DNA from: Hoeflea sp038900095
GTDB taxonomy: Bacteria; Pseudomonadota; Alphaproteobacteria; Rhizobiales; Rhizobiaceae
Assembly (NCBI RefSeq): GCF_038900095.1
Contig: NZ_JBBMQQ010000003.1
Span: 124,001 to 188,000, forward strand
DNA length: 64,000 nucleotides
Reading direction: 5' to 3'
Positions 9,003-17,746 of the stretch are shown piece by piece (the first letter of the stretch is position 1; every line of letters begins with the position of its first letter). The position numbers and the translations under genes are program-made. The notes beneath the pieces were generated by a model that worked only from the letters and a program-made list of their open reading frames with translations, was not told the DNA's origin and ran no database searches.

Positions 9003-9878
9003 CTACCACATGCGCGGATCGATGATGGATGCATCATTGCAAGAAAGACCGTCAAAGTCGATCTCGACACTCCCGGCGAGCGCCAGGGCGTCTGTAATCT
9101 CTTCCAGCTCGGCCGCGCTCGTCACGCCGCAAACGACAGTTTCAACGTTATCGTTCTGCGTTATGAAGGCAAGACTCGCCACCAGCGGGCCGACACCCGC
9201 GCGTTCGGCGGCTGCACGAAACGCCTCGATATAAGGCCTTGCCGCCTGCCGCGCCTGCGGGACAGCCGACTGGTCCATCAACAGAAGGCCCTGCAGGAAC
9301 GCCGACCTGATATGGTTGCTGACGCCCTTTGCCCGCGCGACATCCAATGCGCCGCTTGTCTGCATGCGCTGGTCGAGCACGTTCATCGGCGCCTGCATCA
9401 CATCGATCGGATACCGGTCCATCAGGGTCGCAAGTTCTGCAGGGTCGTAGACAGACACGCCGATGGACTTCACCAGGCCTTCACTCCTGGCAGCACTCAA
9501 CGTGTTCCAGAGCAGATCCCCGCCACGTGCAAGCAGATCTCCCGGCCAATGCACGAGGACACCATAGAGGCTCTCCGTGCCCAGCTTTTCAAGCGACGAT
9601 TCAATCGACCGGCGCACCTGCGCCGCATCATCGGCGAGGATTTCATCGCGCCTGAATTGCGGTGTCTTGCTGATCAGCTTGAAAGATGCAGCCGCCTTGA
9701 GTTCACCAAGAACCTGCTCTGATGTGCCATAGGCCGGCGCGGTATCAAGAATGTCGATACCGCGCGTCTTTGCCAGCTGGAGAATGGCATCAGCGTCTTT
9801 CAGTGAAATCTGGCCCCTGGTGTTTGAAACACCGTAATCGAGACCAAACTGGGCCGTTCCGAGGGATAGCTTTGCCAT
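9003..9878 (-). CDS. Aldo/keto reductase
   Basis: An NADPH-dependent reductase of the TIM-barrel AKR superfamily. Seen: 291 residues. The start MAKLSLGTAQFGLDYGVSN is typical of the group found in surface-sugar loci. The full catalytic tetrad is visible: Asp45 and Tyr50 (DTAPAYG), Lys71 (ISKTP) and His110 (LVHWPG). ATG 9878 is chosen over a GTG 9 nt upstream because the protein family starts there. It lies between pseB and the Gfo/Idh/MocA gene with a 3 nt gap to the latter. A role in reducing a keto intermediate of a nonulosonic-like sugar is inference from neighbours. Confidence 0.9.
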   Translation of the reverse strand: MAKLSLGTAQFGLDYGVSNTRGQISLKDADAILQLAKTRGIDILDTAPAYGTSEQVLGELKAAASFKLISKTPQFRRDEILADDAAQVRRSIESSLEKLGTESLYGVLVHWPGDLLARGGDLLWNTLSAARSEGLVKSIGVSVYDPAELATLMDRYPIDVMQAPMNVLDQRMQTSGALDVARAKGVSNHIRSAFLQGLLLMDQSAVPQARQAARPYIEAFRAAAERAGVGPLVASLAFITQNDNVETVVCGVTSAAELEEITDALALAGSVEIDFDGLSCNDASIIDPRMW

Positions 9879-9923
9879 GCACGTCACACTCTGCTGGAGT
9901 TCACATACAACGGCCGGGCAAGC

Positions 9924-10937
9924 CTATTCGGTTTCCTTGGTGCGGTTGAGCATCTCCAGAAGCCCTTCGGTGCTGAGCCACTCGGTGTTGTTGTCCGAGC
10001 TGTAGGAAAAGCCCTGTTCGACCGGCTTGCCCTTTTCACCCAGAACGCTCTTGGTGTAATCGGCGCTGACGGTGAAATTGATGGTCGGCTGAATCACGAA
10101 GTGCTCGTCGAATTCCAGCACAAGATGGGAATCATCGGACGGACACATGACTTCATGCAGCTTTTCGCCCGGACGGATGCCGATGATCTTGTGCGGCAGG
10201 CCCGGCGCCATGGCGTCGGCCAGATCGGTCATTTTCATGGACGGGATCTTGGGCACGAAAATTTCGCCGCCATGCATGCGCTCGAAGCTCTTGATGACGA
10301 ATTCCACACCCTGGTCGAGGGTGATCCAGAACCGGGTCATGCGCTCATCGGTGATCGGCAGTTCGGTGGCGTTTTCAGCCAGGAGCTTGCGGAAGAACGG
10401 CACCACCGAGCCGCGCGAACCGACCACGTTGCCATAGCGAACAACAGCAAAGCGGGTCGTGTGGCCACCGGCGATATTGTTGCCGGCCACGAACAGCTTG
10501 TCCGAGCACAGCTTGGTGGCGCCGTACAGATTGATCGGGTTGGCTGCCTTGTCGGTCGACAGTGCGATCACCCGTTCAACTTCGTTGGCGATTGCCGCGC
10601 GGACGACATTTTCCGCGCCGTAAACGTTGGTCTTGATGCATTCCAGCGGGTTGTATTCAGCGGCCGGAACCTGCTTCAGGGCTGCGGCGTGGATAACGAA
10701 ATCAATGCCGCTGAACGCCTGATTGACCCGGTCATAATCGCGGACGTCGCCGATGAAATAGCGGATCTGCGGGTATTCCGATTCAGGAAAAGTCTGGCTC
10801 ATTTCGAACTGCTTGAGTTCGTCACGGGAGAAAATGACCAGCCGCTTGACCTTGTATTCCGACAGCAGCCTCTTCACCATGCGCTTGCCGAACGAGCCGG
10901 TGCCGCCGGTTATAAGGATGGATTTGTTGTTAAACAT
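9924..10937 (-). CDS. pseB: UDP-GlcNAc 4,6-dehydratase (inverting), PseB type
   Basis: Converts UDP-GlcNAc to UDP-2-acetamido-2,6-dideoxy-4-keto-L-arabino-hexose, the first step of pseudaminic acid biosynthesis. Seen: 337 residues. The TGGTGSFGK loop is at 10-18, SRDELKQFEM is at 37-46 and HAAALKQVPAAEYNPLECIK is at 83-102. The catalytic Asp129-Lys130 lie in STDKAANPINLYGATK with Tyr138 and Lys142. Further on are RYGNVVGSRGSVVPFF, TRFWIT and GIRPGEKLHEVM. These blocks follow the PseB subfamily closely, including the C-terminal YSSDNNTEWL. It ends 46 nt before the aldo/keto reductase. No adjacent PseC, PseG or PseH is present; the aminotransferase and neuB-family genes 14-17 kb upstream may supply later steps. 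Confidence 0.93.
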   Translation of the reverse strand: MFNNKSILITGGTGSFGKRMVKRLLSEYKVKRLVIFSRDELKQFEMSQTFPESEYPQIRYFIGDVRDYDRVNQAFSGIDFVIHAAALKQVPAAEYNPLECIKTNVYGAENVVRAAIANEVERVIALSTDKAANPINLYGATKLCSDKLFVAGNNIAGGHTTRFAVVRYGNVVGSRGSVVPFFRKLLAENATELPITDERMTRFWITLDQGVEFVIKSFERMHGGEIFVPKIPSMKMTDLADAMAPGLPHKIIGIRPGEKLHEVMCPSDDSHLVLEFDEHFVIQPTINFTVSADYTKSVLGEKGKPVEQGFSYSSDNNTEWLSTEGLLEMLNRTKETE

Positions 10938-11025
10938 CGGTATTCCCTTGTTAATCCTGTTGGCTCTTCAGCGCGTCGAGACCTGCCCGTCGAAAGGTAT
11001 GTGTATGTAGACCATTCGCCGCCGC

Positions 11026-12699
11026 TTAACCCGTGGCAGCAATGAACTCGGTCGTTTTCTTAAGATCGCCAATCCGCAAGATGTCAAGATACCGGGCGAC
11101 TGCAGCATGCGGGCTTCCGTAAACCATCTGGCGGCCATGATGCAAGAGCAACGCCTTGTTGCAGCGGTTGAGCACAAACGGAACACTGTGGGTAACGATG
11201 ATAACAGCTTTCGCACGGTCGATGGTTTCTTCCATGCGGCGCGCGGCCTTTTGCTGGAACCCGATGTCACCGGCATTGAGCAATTCATCGAGCATGATGA
11301 TGTCGGGAGCCACGGCCGTCGCGATGGAAAACACGAGGCGGCTCTTCATTCCATCGGAATAGAACTTGTAGGGCTGGTTGATGAACTCTCCCAGCTCCGA
11401 AAACTCAACGATGCTCGGATACAGGGCGTCGGCTTCCTTGGTAGACATGCCCATGAAACAGCAGGCCAGCCGGATATTCTCCGAGCCTGAAAGCTCGTCA
11501 CGGATACCCAGGCCGGGGCTCAGCAGCAATGGCTTGGCGTAGAGGGAAATGGCTCCCTCCTGGATCGGCACCAGCCCGTTGATTGCCTTCAGCAGCGTAC
11601 TCTTGCCGGCACCATTGGCGCCGATGATACCGAGAATATCGCCAGGATAGACATTGAAGCTGACCCGGGAAACGGCATCGAATGTCGGCGCCTTGCGGAA
11701 CCTGATCAGATTCTGCGGCGCCCATTTCTTGGCCGGGTTCTTGAACAGCCGGATCGTGACGTTCTCAACCTTGACCGAGGGAACCGGGAGATCGTCGGCA
11801 TGCCGCTTGCGCCAGGCCGCCGAGGTTTCTTCCGGCAGCGCCGAAAGGATCTGGTCGACACCCCAGTCGGGGAAACCCTTGATGACCTTGAGGCTATTGT
11901 CGAGAAGCCCCACCAGCTTGTCGCTGACCGGAGCGAGGTCGATATCATCGAACGTTGCCAGAAAATCGCAGACCTCGGTCAGGTCACCCGATTCAATGAT
12001 ATTGTTGAGTTCATCCTGAAGCGTGCCGCTTGCGGCGTGTTCAAGCCCGGTGAATTCACCCTCCAGGCTCCACACATCAAGACCGTATATCCCGGCGCCC
12101 AAATCCGCGGACTCATGGCCCAGAAGGTTGAGTTCAAGCCGGTCGCTTTTCAGCTCGCCATCAATCTTCTTGCGCAGCTTGAGGGACCCGTTCACATAAA
12201 TGCTGACCCGGGTCGGCGAACGCACCAGGGTGATGAAAACCAGGCGGTCTTCGAGGTGGATCACGGAGGCCGTCTCAACCCAGGTCAGCGACTTGTTGCT
12301 GACCCGGAGAGAGCGCTGCTTGTCGCCGTCGAGCGAGATGTAGAGATTGTGGTCGATATTGGACGAGAGGTCGATGAGCATGTGCATCGCCACCGAGCCG
12401 CTCTGATCAACTGCGCCCTGCCAGCTCAGCTTCACCGTCTCGCGAGACATCGCCACCATGTGGAAGCCACTCTGATCGAGAGGCTTGGCACTGCCGTCGC
12501 CTTCCACCTCGGCACGGTCGAGCCAATGCTGTCCGCCATGCTCATAGGTCGAGAGCGTACGCCGGGCATCATTGAGTTTCAGCAGCTGCTCAAGTTGAGC
12601 ATTGTAAAGCGCGCTGTCGGTCTTGCCGCCAAGAGCCAGCTCCCTGATCCGCACACCCATTGCAGGGGCGCCGCCCTGGTTCGTATTAGTATCGTTCAT
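11026..12699 (-). CDS. Capsule/O-antigen ABC exporter ATPase with N-terminal jelly-roll-like extension
   Basis: Energises glycan export through the permease encoded just upstream. Seen: 557 residues, against about 220-430 for KpsT/Wzt. Residues 1-300 are non-ABC. Residues 75-215 are strand-rich and look like a LamG/concanavalin-type domain (YISLDGDK, VSIYVNGSLKLRKKI, GIYGLDVWSLEGEF), and 220-300 are helical. The ABC domain follows: Walker A GANGAGKST (360-368), signature YSDGMKSRL (447-455, the KpsT/Wzt form rather than LSGGQ), Walker B DIIMLDE (466-472) and His504. Family knowledge: Wzt proteins carry a C-terminal glycan-binding domain. Inference: the N-terminal domain here may play that substrate-recognition role. 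It is 15 nt after the permease stop. Confidence 0.9.
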   Translation of the reverse strand: MNDTNTNQGGAPAMGVRIRELALGGKTDSALYNAQLEQLLKLNDARRTLSTYEHGGQHWLDRAEVEGDGSAKPLDQSGFHMVAMSRETVKLSWQGAVDQSGSVAMHMLIDLSSNIDHNLYISLDGDKQRSLRVSNKSLTWVETASVIHLEDRLVFITLVRSPTRVSIYVNGSLKLRKKIDGELKSDRLELNLLGHESADLGAGIYGLDVWSLEGEFTGLEHAASGTLQDELNNIIESGDLTEVCDFLATFDDIDLAPVSDKLVGLLDNSLKVIKGFPDWGVDQILSALPEETSAAWRKRHADDLPVPSVKVENVTIRLFKNPAKKWAPQNLIRFRKAPTFDAVSRVSFNVYPGDILGIIGANGAGKSTLLKAINGLVPIQEGAISLYAKPLLLSPGLGIRDELSGSENIRLACCFMGMSTKEADALYPSIVEFSELGEFINQPYKFYSDGMKSRLVFSIATAVAPDIIMLDELLNAGDIGFQQKAARRMEETIDRAKAVIIVTHSVPFVLNRCNKALLLHHGRQMVYGSPHAAVARYLDILRIGDLKKTTEFIAATG

Positions 12700-12714
12700 G
12701 GTGAACTCCGGCGA

Positions 12715-13554
12715 TCAAATAAACGAAAAGAAGTGCCGGCGGGCGCGACCCAACAGCTTCAACGCCCCAAGGGAACAAAGCAGCCCGATAACTGTAATCA
12801 AGATGAGCGGCCAGAGAGGCGGCAGCTCATGTCTGAGTATTATGGCCCGATAGGCTGGCAGAATGTGCGCGAACGGGTTGAGGTAATAATAGGTCAGATA
12901 CTGCTCCGGGATCCGCTCCACCGGGTAGATGCCGGGCGACAGGTAAAACCAGATACCGGTGATGACGTTCACACCCCCGGCGAGGTCGCGCACGAACGCG
13001 CCCGCAGTGGCGAACAACACCGTCAGAAACAGCATGATCGAGAGCTGAGCCATCATCGGAAAGACGAGATAGACGTAGCTGGGATGAGGCGGGTAGCCCA
13101 TCATCGTGGCAAACAGAAAGAGCACCATCAGCGCGACAAGGAACATCGCGAACTCGACACCGATATAGGCAAGAATAAGCGAAAACACCGAGAAATTCGT
13201 CTGTTTCAGGACAGATGAATAACTGGCAAAGGTCACGGGAGAACCATCAACCGTCTTGGCGAGCCAGCGCCAGAATACAACGGCGATATAGATGTTCAAG
13301 AACTGGCCGCTCGGCAGATTGCCGCGCATCAGGATTTGCGTAAGGAAGAAATACACAAACGCCATGAAGATCGGTTCGATCGCGAGAAAGAAGACGCCAA
13401 GCGCCTTCTCGAAAACCTTGCTCTTCATTTCAGACTGAACGATCAGCCGGATTTTCGACCATTCGGATGCAAGCGTGCGTTTGCCATCCTCCCAGGTCAA
13501 AGGCGCATAAGTGCTGCCTTGTGGAGTGATTTTCTTGTATAGGGACTTGTCCAA
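12715..13554 (-). CDS. Capsule/O-antigen ABC-2 exporter permease (KpsM/Wzm type)
   Basis: Forms the membrane channel for exporting the finished polysaccharide. Seen: about 279 residues with six hydrophobic segments. The first follows SEMKSKVFEKALGVFFLAIEP, the characteristic amphipathic entry of ABC-2 permeases. The end has YLSPGIYPVERIPEQY and YYLNPFAHILPAYR, both typical of KpsM/Wzm. The frame is open to a TTG at 13626, but a TTGACT/ATAGAG promoter-like pair overlaps that extension. TTG 13554 has GGAG 6 nt before it and gives the usual family length, so I use it. The longer start remains possible. Its ATPase follows 15 nt later. Confidence 0.88.
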   Translation of the reverse strand: MDKSLYKKITPQGSTYAPLTWEDGKRTLASEWSKIRLIVQSEMKSKVFEKALGVFFLAIEPIFMAFVYFFLTQILMRGNLPSGQFLNIYIAVVFWRWLAKTVDGSPVTFASYSSVLKQTNFSVFSLILAYIGVEFAMFLVALMVLFLFATMMGYPPHPSYVYLVFPMMAQLSIMLFLTVLFATAGAFVRDLAGGVNVITGIWFYLSPGIYPVERIPEQYLTYYYLNPFAHILPAYRAIILRHELPPLWPLILITVIGLLCSLGALKLLGRARRHFFSFI

Positions 13555-13602
13555 CGGCCACTCCAGTGATCGGCATTTACTTGCCTTTAGAGGTCGGCCA
13601 GT

Positions 13603-13631
13603 CTCTATCACCCGCTTTGACGCCAAGTCAA
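13603..13631 (-). promoter_or_regulatory. Possible promoter for the exporter operon
   Basis: On the minus strand TTGACT (13631-13626) is followed after 17 nt by ATAGAG (13608-13603). It lies just downstream of a terminator-like hairpin and upstream of the permease start at 13554. It would let the exporter genes be transcribed independently of the genes further upstream. Match to consensus is moderate. Confidence 0.4.
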
Positions 13632-13692
13632 GGAAAACGCCCCCTCGACGCAGGCCGTGGCCACAGGGCTGTGGAAGGGTGGATCAGCGGGC

Positions 13693-13720
13693 AAAACAGG
13701 CTTTCGCAGGAGCCTGTTTT
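13693..13720 (-). terminator. Rho-independent terminator after the glycosyltransferase-like gene
   Basis: A perfect 10-bp inverted repeat, AAAACAGGCT (13693-13702) and AGCCTGTTTT (13711-13720) with an 8-nt loop, begins at the TAA of the 13719-14762 gene. On the minus strand the stem ends in TTTT, as in intrinsic terminators. It separates the oxidoreductase/glycosyltransferase run from the ABC exporter genes. Confidence 0.7.
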
Positions 13721-14762
13721 ATCGTGCCATTATGGAGCGGATGGCTTGGCTGCAGGCCTCCAGATCTTCGCACTCGTTGACCCAGCTTGCGAACTGGCCA
13801 AGCCGAAGACCCTGATAGGATTGGTCCGGAAACCATGAATGACTGGGTATACCGGCGCGGCCGGTTTCGGCCAGCAGCATCGAGTTCAGACCGAAGGCAA
13901 TGTCGGCGACGGCAAACAGTTCCGGCTTGGACAGGCCGGAACCACACAAGACCAGATCGCTCTCGTGCCGACCGGCAAAAGCGTGCCAGTCATAGGTTTC
14001 CGATGGATGCGGACGTATCATCACATGCATCGGCCGCCCCATGCTTGTGGCCAGTTCCCGCACCAGCGCCACAAGTTCGGCGGCTGCACGGTAAATGTCC
14101 CGCTCGTCAGGCTGGTCCCATTGCCATTTCGCTGCATCGGCGAAGCCATATTCCGAGATGAACAAAACCACGATGGCATCTTGGGCGAGACCTAGTCGCT
14201 TGCGAACGTCGAGACCAAGAGCGGTGTCAGCCGGAACCTGGGGCGCCCAAAGCAGCGGGTGCTCAAACGTGACAATCGTGTCCACCGGGCACCCCAGTTC
14301 CCGCAGCCGGTCACCGCACCAGGCATCAGGAACGGCGATCATGTCGGGCTGGTGGCGCCAGCGGTCGGTTGGTTCATCCCCGGCAAAGCGTTGCCACAGG
14401 TTCCAGTAATGATCGACGATGGACGTAACCGGAATGCCGGCCTGGCGGGCCGCTTCGATCAGGGCTTTCTCGATCGTGTATCCGGCGGAGGCGCCGACAA
14501 TCACATGATCGGGGCGATGCAGCTCAAGTGTCTTTCGGGCAATGTCGCGAAGATCCTCGCGCGAAAGCGCGGCACCGAGGAGCCGGACCTGATCCGCATG
14601 GTCTTCAAAATACCGGTCTGCGGGACTTTCAAGCAGTGCCCGCAAAGTGTCGTCAGCCGGACGCCCGTTCAGCAGGCGTGCAATTAGCGAACCGGCGCCC
14701 GCCTCCCGCGCGCCGACAAGCAGCCGGGGCGCGCCGAAGGCATCGGCCAGCAAGCTAGCCAT
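13719..14762 (-). CDS. GT-B-like glycan biosynthesis protein
   Basis: Seen: 347 residues, no signal peptide or TM segment. An N-terminal Rossmann-like half contains HVIVGASAGYTIEKALIEAA. A C-terminal half has MIRPHPSETYDW (the [KR]xHPxE signature seen in CDP-glycerol phosphotransferases and capsule GT-B proteins) and FAVADIAFGLNSMLLAETG, which matches the usual sugar-donor loop where an S/T follows the phosphate site. ATG 14762 overlaps the upstream stop by 8 nt, so translation is coupled; a start at 14786 is possible. It ends in the terminator at 13693-13720. The donor and acceptor are unknown. The fold call rests on these two motifs only. Confidence 0.65.
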   Translation of the reverse strand: MASLLADAFGAPRLLVGAREAGAGSLIARLLNGRPADDTLRALLESPADRYFEDHADQVRLLGAALSREDLRDIARKTLELHRPDHVIVGASAGYTIEKALIEAARQAGIPVTSIVDHYWNLWQRFAGDEPTDRWRHQPDMIAVPDAWCGDRLRELGCPVDTIVTFEHPLLWAPQVPADTALGLDVRKRLGLAQDAIVVLFISEYGFADAAKWQWDQPDERDIYRAAAELVALVRELATSMGRPMHVMIRPHPSETYDWHAFAGRHESDLVLCGSGLSKPELFAVADIAFGLNSMLLAETGRAGIPSHSWFPDQSYQGLRLGQFASWVNECEDLEACSQAIRSIMAR

Positions 14763-15765
14763 CGCGGACGACCTGTCCGGTTTCAAGCGACCGGCGGATC
14801 ATGTCGCCAACACGGACGGTTTCAAATCCGTCCCTGATTGCCGCTCCGTCCCAGGGGCCATTTTTCACGCGGTCGAGGAAACGATCGATCATCGGCTCGA
14901 AGAATCCGCGCTTGGCACCATGAATATCGACATACTCATAGGTGTCGGGCGCGATAACCGCGTTCTCGTCCTTGAACAGACGCACATTCATGTCGAAGTC
15001 GGCGACTTCCAGCGCGCCGCCCGATCCGCGGACCTCGAACACGGCCTCCCGCGAAGTGCCCGACAGCGGCGGCGTGACCCAGGAAATTTCGAGCACTGCA
15101 TCGACGCCATTTGCAAAGCGCAGATTGGCAATCAGGTAATCGTCCTTGTCGCGCAGTCCGGCGCGGGAGCGTGCGAACACCTCGACCACTTCACTGCCGG
15201 TCACCCAACGCATGATGTCGACATCATGCGGCGACAGCCAATAGACCAGATCGGTCTTGCCCAACACGCGCTCGGCGCGCTTGCGGTTGGAATTGCGCCT
15301 GGCGAAGATATGGCGCACTTCGCCGACTTCGCCGGCATCGACAAGACGCTTCATTTCGGAAAAGCGGGAGCTGTAGCGCAGGACATGGCACAGGGCGCCG
15401 AGCTTGCCGGGCCGGTCCAGCAGAGCGACCAGCTGGTCGGCCTCGGACATGGACGTGGCGAAAGGCTTTTCCAGAAGGATATGCTGCCCGGCCTCCACCG
15501 CCGCCCGCACCGGCTCCACACGCACCCATTCAGGTGTCGTAATGATGGAGGTGGTAGCCGTCGGGAAGTCCTTGTAGGGCGCGGCATAGTCACTGCCCGG
15601 ATAACCGGCAATGCCGTAGCGGTCGGCAAATTCCCTGGTCTTTTCCGGGGTATTGCCGACGACCGCAACCAGTTTGCAATCGGCTCGCTGCGCAATGATG
15701 CTGCCATAAATATCGGCCATAAGGCCGGTGCCGATCATGACGATTTCTATGGGGGCGTGGCTCAC
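14755..15765 (-). CDS. Gfo/Idh/MocA-family oxidoreductase
   Basis: Seen: 336 residues. The Rossmann loop is VMIGTGLMADIYG, followed by ILLEKPFATSMSEA with the conserved EKP lysine. WLSPHDVDIMRWVTG carries the C-domain His/Asp pair, and a beta-sheet half ends in RVGDMIRRSLETG. GTG 15765 overlaps the stop of the upstream Gfo gene (GTGA), and its own TAG is overlapped by the ATG of the next gene. The four genes from 17746 to 13719 are therefore one translationally coupled unit with the sialidase-like gene first. Substrate unknown; an NAD(P)-dependent step on a nucleotide sugar or a free sugar acid is likely. Confidence 0.9.
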   Translation of the reverse strand: MSHAPIEIVMIGTGLMADIYGSIIAQRADCKLVAVVGNTPEKTREFADRYGIAGYPGSDYAAPYKDFPTATTSIITTPEWVRVEPVRAAVEAGQHILLEKPFATSMSEADQLVALLDRPGKLGALCHVLRYSSRFSEMKRLVDAGEVGEVRHIFARRNSNRKRAERVLGKTDLVYWLSPHDVDIMRWVTGSEVVEVFARSRAGLRDKDDYLIANLRFANGVDAVLEISWVTPPLSGTSREAVFEVRGSGGALEVADFDMNVRLFKDENAVIAPDTYEYVDIHGAKRGFFEPMIDRFLDRVKNGPWDGAAIRDGFETVRVGDMIRRSLETGQVVRDG

Positions 15766-16619
15766 GAGCGATAGGTGTCCCTGGTGTCGATTTCTTCCAG
15801 CAGCTCAATTGCCGCAAGCGAACTTTCAAGCGCAATGGATGACTTGCCGGGCACGAATGCGTTCAGCAGGTGATCCAGTTCCGCATGATAATAGCCGCCG
15901 TCGAGCTCGACCGTTTCGATTTGCTGACCGGCTTCATCGATACGGCCGATGGAATAGAATTCCGGCGTATCGCGAACCAGCGTGAGCGAACCGGCGCTGC
16001 CCGACTCCATGTCGAGATGCAGGTGAATGAATCTCGGGCCAAAGGTGATCTGGTGCCTGGCGATGTCGTGACCGGCCAGTTCCAGCAGCATCTCCAGCGC
16101 ATGGATGCCGTAGAAGAACGCGCTGTTGAGGCGCGGGTCCGGCCCCAGATCGGTACAGGCGGCAGGCGCTGAAGCCAGATAGGTCGCCTTCCCCTTTGCA
16201 CCGTTGCGCACGCTGATCAGTTCAGGGGTAAAACGCAGCGGCGAGGCTGAGCAGAGCCGGACGCCCTTGGCCCGCGCCGCGTCGATCAGCTTGCGGGCAT
16301 TGGCGGCGTTCTCGGTGAAAGGCTTGTCGACGAAAGTCGGCACGCCGGTGGCGATCGCTTCCAGTGCGGGTTCGGTATGGGCGTCGGCAAAACGGCCAAT
16401 GACCATCGCAAAGTCTGCATCCTGCAGTGCTTCCCGCGGAGTCGCGGCGACCTTCTCAATGCCAAGCGCCTGGGCCTTGGCCGCAGTCTGATCCGGGTCT
16501 TCGCCCCAGATCGAGGTGACCCTGGCCACCGATGCGAAGGGTGCGTCGGCGCCGTTGATGCGATTGGCGAAAGCTTCGGTGTGGGTGCTGTCGGACCCCA
16601 GAAAAGCGATCCGGATCAT
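15762..16619 (-). CDS. Gfo/Idh/MocA-like oxidoreductase (divergent)
   Basis: Seen: 285 residues, at the short end of the family. The start MIRIAFLGSDSTHTEAFANR has a modified nucleotide loop (GSDSTHTE instead of GxGxxG). TFVDKPFTENAANA has DKP in place of EKP but keeps the lysine. The C-terminal half is strand-rich. ATG 16619 overlaps the upstream TGA (ATGA); the longer in-frame start at 16631 would run into that gene. Family knowledge: members with changed loops can still bind NAD(P), but some act without net oxidation. It pairs with the sialidase-like gene, so action on a released or modified sugar is a reasonable guess. Confidence 0.82.
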   Translation of the reverse strand: MIRIAFLGSDSTHTEAFANRINGADAPFASVARVTSIWGEDPDQTAAKAQALGIEKVAATPREALQDADFAMVIGRFADAHTEPALEAIATGVPTFVDKPFTENAANARKLIDAARAKGVRLCSASPLRFTPELISVRNGAKGKATYLASAPAACTDLGPDPRLNSAFFYGIHALEMLLELAGHDIARHQITFGPRFIHLHLDMESGSAGSLTLVRDTPEFYSIGRIDEAGQQIETVELDGGYYHAELDHLLNAFVPGKSSIALESSLAAIELLEEIDTRDTYRS

Positions 16620-17746
16620 GGCAGCTTCCAATGGGTTCCGCAGACGTGGCGTGTCCCGGTATCGTCAACGAAATAGTAAACCGTGAACATCTTGCCCGGT
16701 TCGATTTCAATGCTGAAAGGATAGCCACAGTCCCAGGTCGGGCTGTCATCACGGATGATGATTTCCTCATCGACCAGCCAGGTCTGGCCGCGATCCTTGC
16801 TGATGGCGCAGCGAATGCCATAGGGCGCGCGCCGGTAGCCGTAGGTTGCCAGCAAATCGCCGTTGGACAGGACCATCAGGCTGCCGGGCTGGCCCCAGAT
16901 TCCGGTCTGCTGGGGTGCGGTCCAGCACAGTCCGCCATTGAGGCTGCGCGCGGTCACCAGGTTACCCACCATGCCGACGGGCATGAACTGGTCACCACTG
17001 GTGTGATAGGTCTCGTCGGCGCGGATCATCGCCAGCATTTCGCCGCCGCCGAGTGAAATCAGCGACGTTTCGTTGTAGTTGATGCCCTGCAATTCGGAGA
17101 AGCGGCCGTTCTCGTCCGACGCGATGCGGATCGGCTCGCACCAGGTCCGCCCGCGATCGAAAGACCGGACGACCCAGGATATGTCGGAGCGCTGCGGCGC
17201 ACCGGTATAGACCGGCGCCAGCCAGGATCCATCGGCCATCTCGACAATCGGGTCACGCGAACAGGATCCACCGATCTCGGGCACCTGCTCAACGCCGATT
17301 TCCGTCCAGGTCTCGCCATTGTCGGTGGAGCGCATGATCATGTTGCCGACAACGGAAGTCACCAGCCCGTGCTCTGCACGATGCGAGAAAATCTTGCGCG
17401 GCGGCTCGCCACCCACGGCACTTGTCGGGCGAATGTCGAGCGCAACGAAGCGGCAGATCACGCTGCCATCGCTGAGCACCGTCATTGCCGGATCATTGAC
17501 GCCCCAGCGGCCCTTGTAGACCTGACGGCGGTTTTCTTCCGGCCAGGTCTGGCCCATGTCGTCAGACGTGATGATGTGGATCGTGCTGTCCGGATCATGA
17601 TGTGTAGCCACATCGTTCTTGGCCGCATCCGAGCTGAATTTTCCTGCCCGGCGAAAGGCAACCGCCAGTTTGCCGTTGGGCAGGATCACAACATGGGGAA
17701 AGGAACAATAGGCGTCGCTTTCGCGATAAATGGTGACGTGCTTCAC
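16616..17746 (-). CDS. BNR/Asp-box sialidase-like protein, cytoplasmic
   Basis: Seen: 376 residues, no signal peptide. Several Asp-box turns (S/T-x-D-x-G-x-T-W) are clear: TSDDMGQTW, STDNGETW, SFDRGRTW and SKDRGQTW, with degenerate SLNGGLCW between. An N-terminal FPHVVILPNGKLAVAFRRAG and VNDPAMTVLSDGS complete a six-bladed propeller pattern. Family knowledge: this layout fits the exo-alpha-sialidase/neuraminidase superfamily, which also includes trans-sialidases and other glycosidases. GTG 17746 has GAGG about 8 nt before it. It heads the coupled run with two Gfo genes. Lack of a secretion signal argues against host-sialic-acid scavenging and for an intracellular role on glycan intermediates. 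I could not confirm the full catalytic Arg triad. Confidence 0.75.
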   Translation of the reverse strand: MKHVTIYRESDAYCSFPHVVILPNGKLAVAFRRAGKFSSDAAKNDVATHHDPDSTIHIITSDDMGQTWPEENRRQVYKGRWGVNDPAMTVLSDGSVICRFVALDIRPTSAVGGEPPRKIFSHRAEHGLVTSVVGNMIMRSTDNGETWTEIGVEQVPEIGGSCSRDPIVEMADGSWLAPVYTGAPQRSDISWVVRSFDRGRTWCEPIRIASDENGRFSELQGINYNETSLISLGGGEMLAMIRADETYHTSGDQFMPVGMVGNLVTARSLNGGLCWTAPQQTGIWGQPGSLMVLSNGDLLATYGYRRAPYGIRCAISKDRGQTWLVDEEIIIRDDSPTWDCGYPFSIEIEPGKMFTVYYFVDDTGTRHVCGTHWKLP

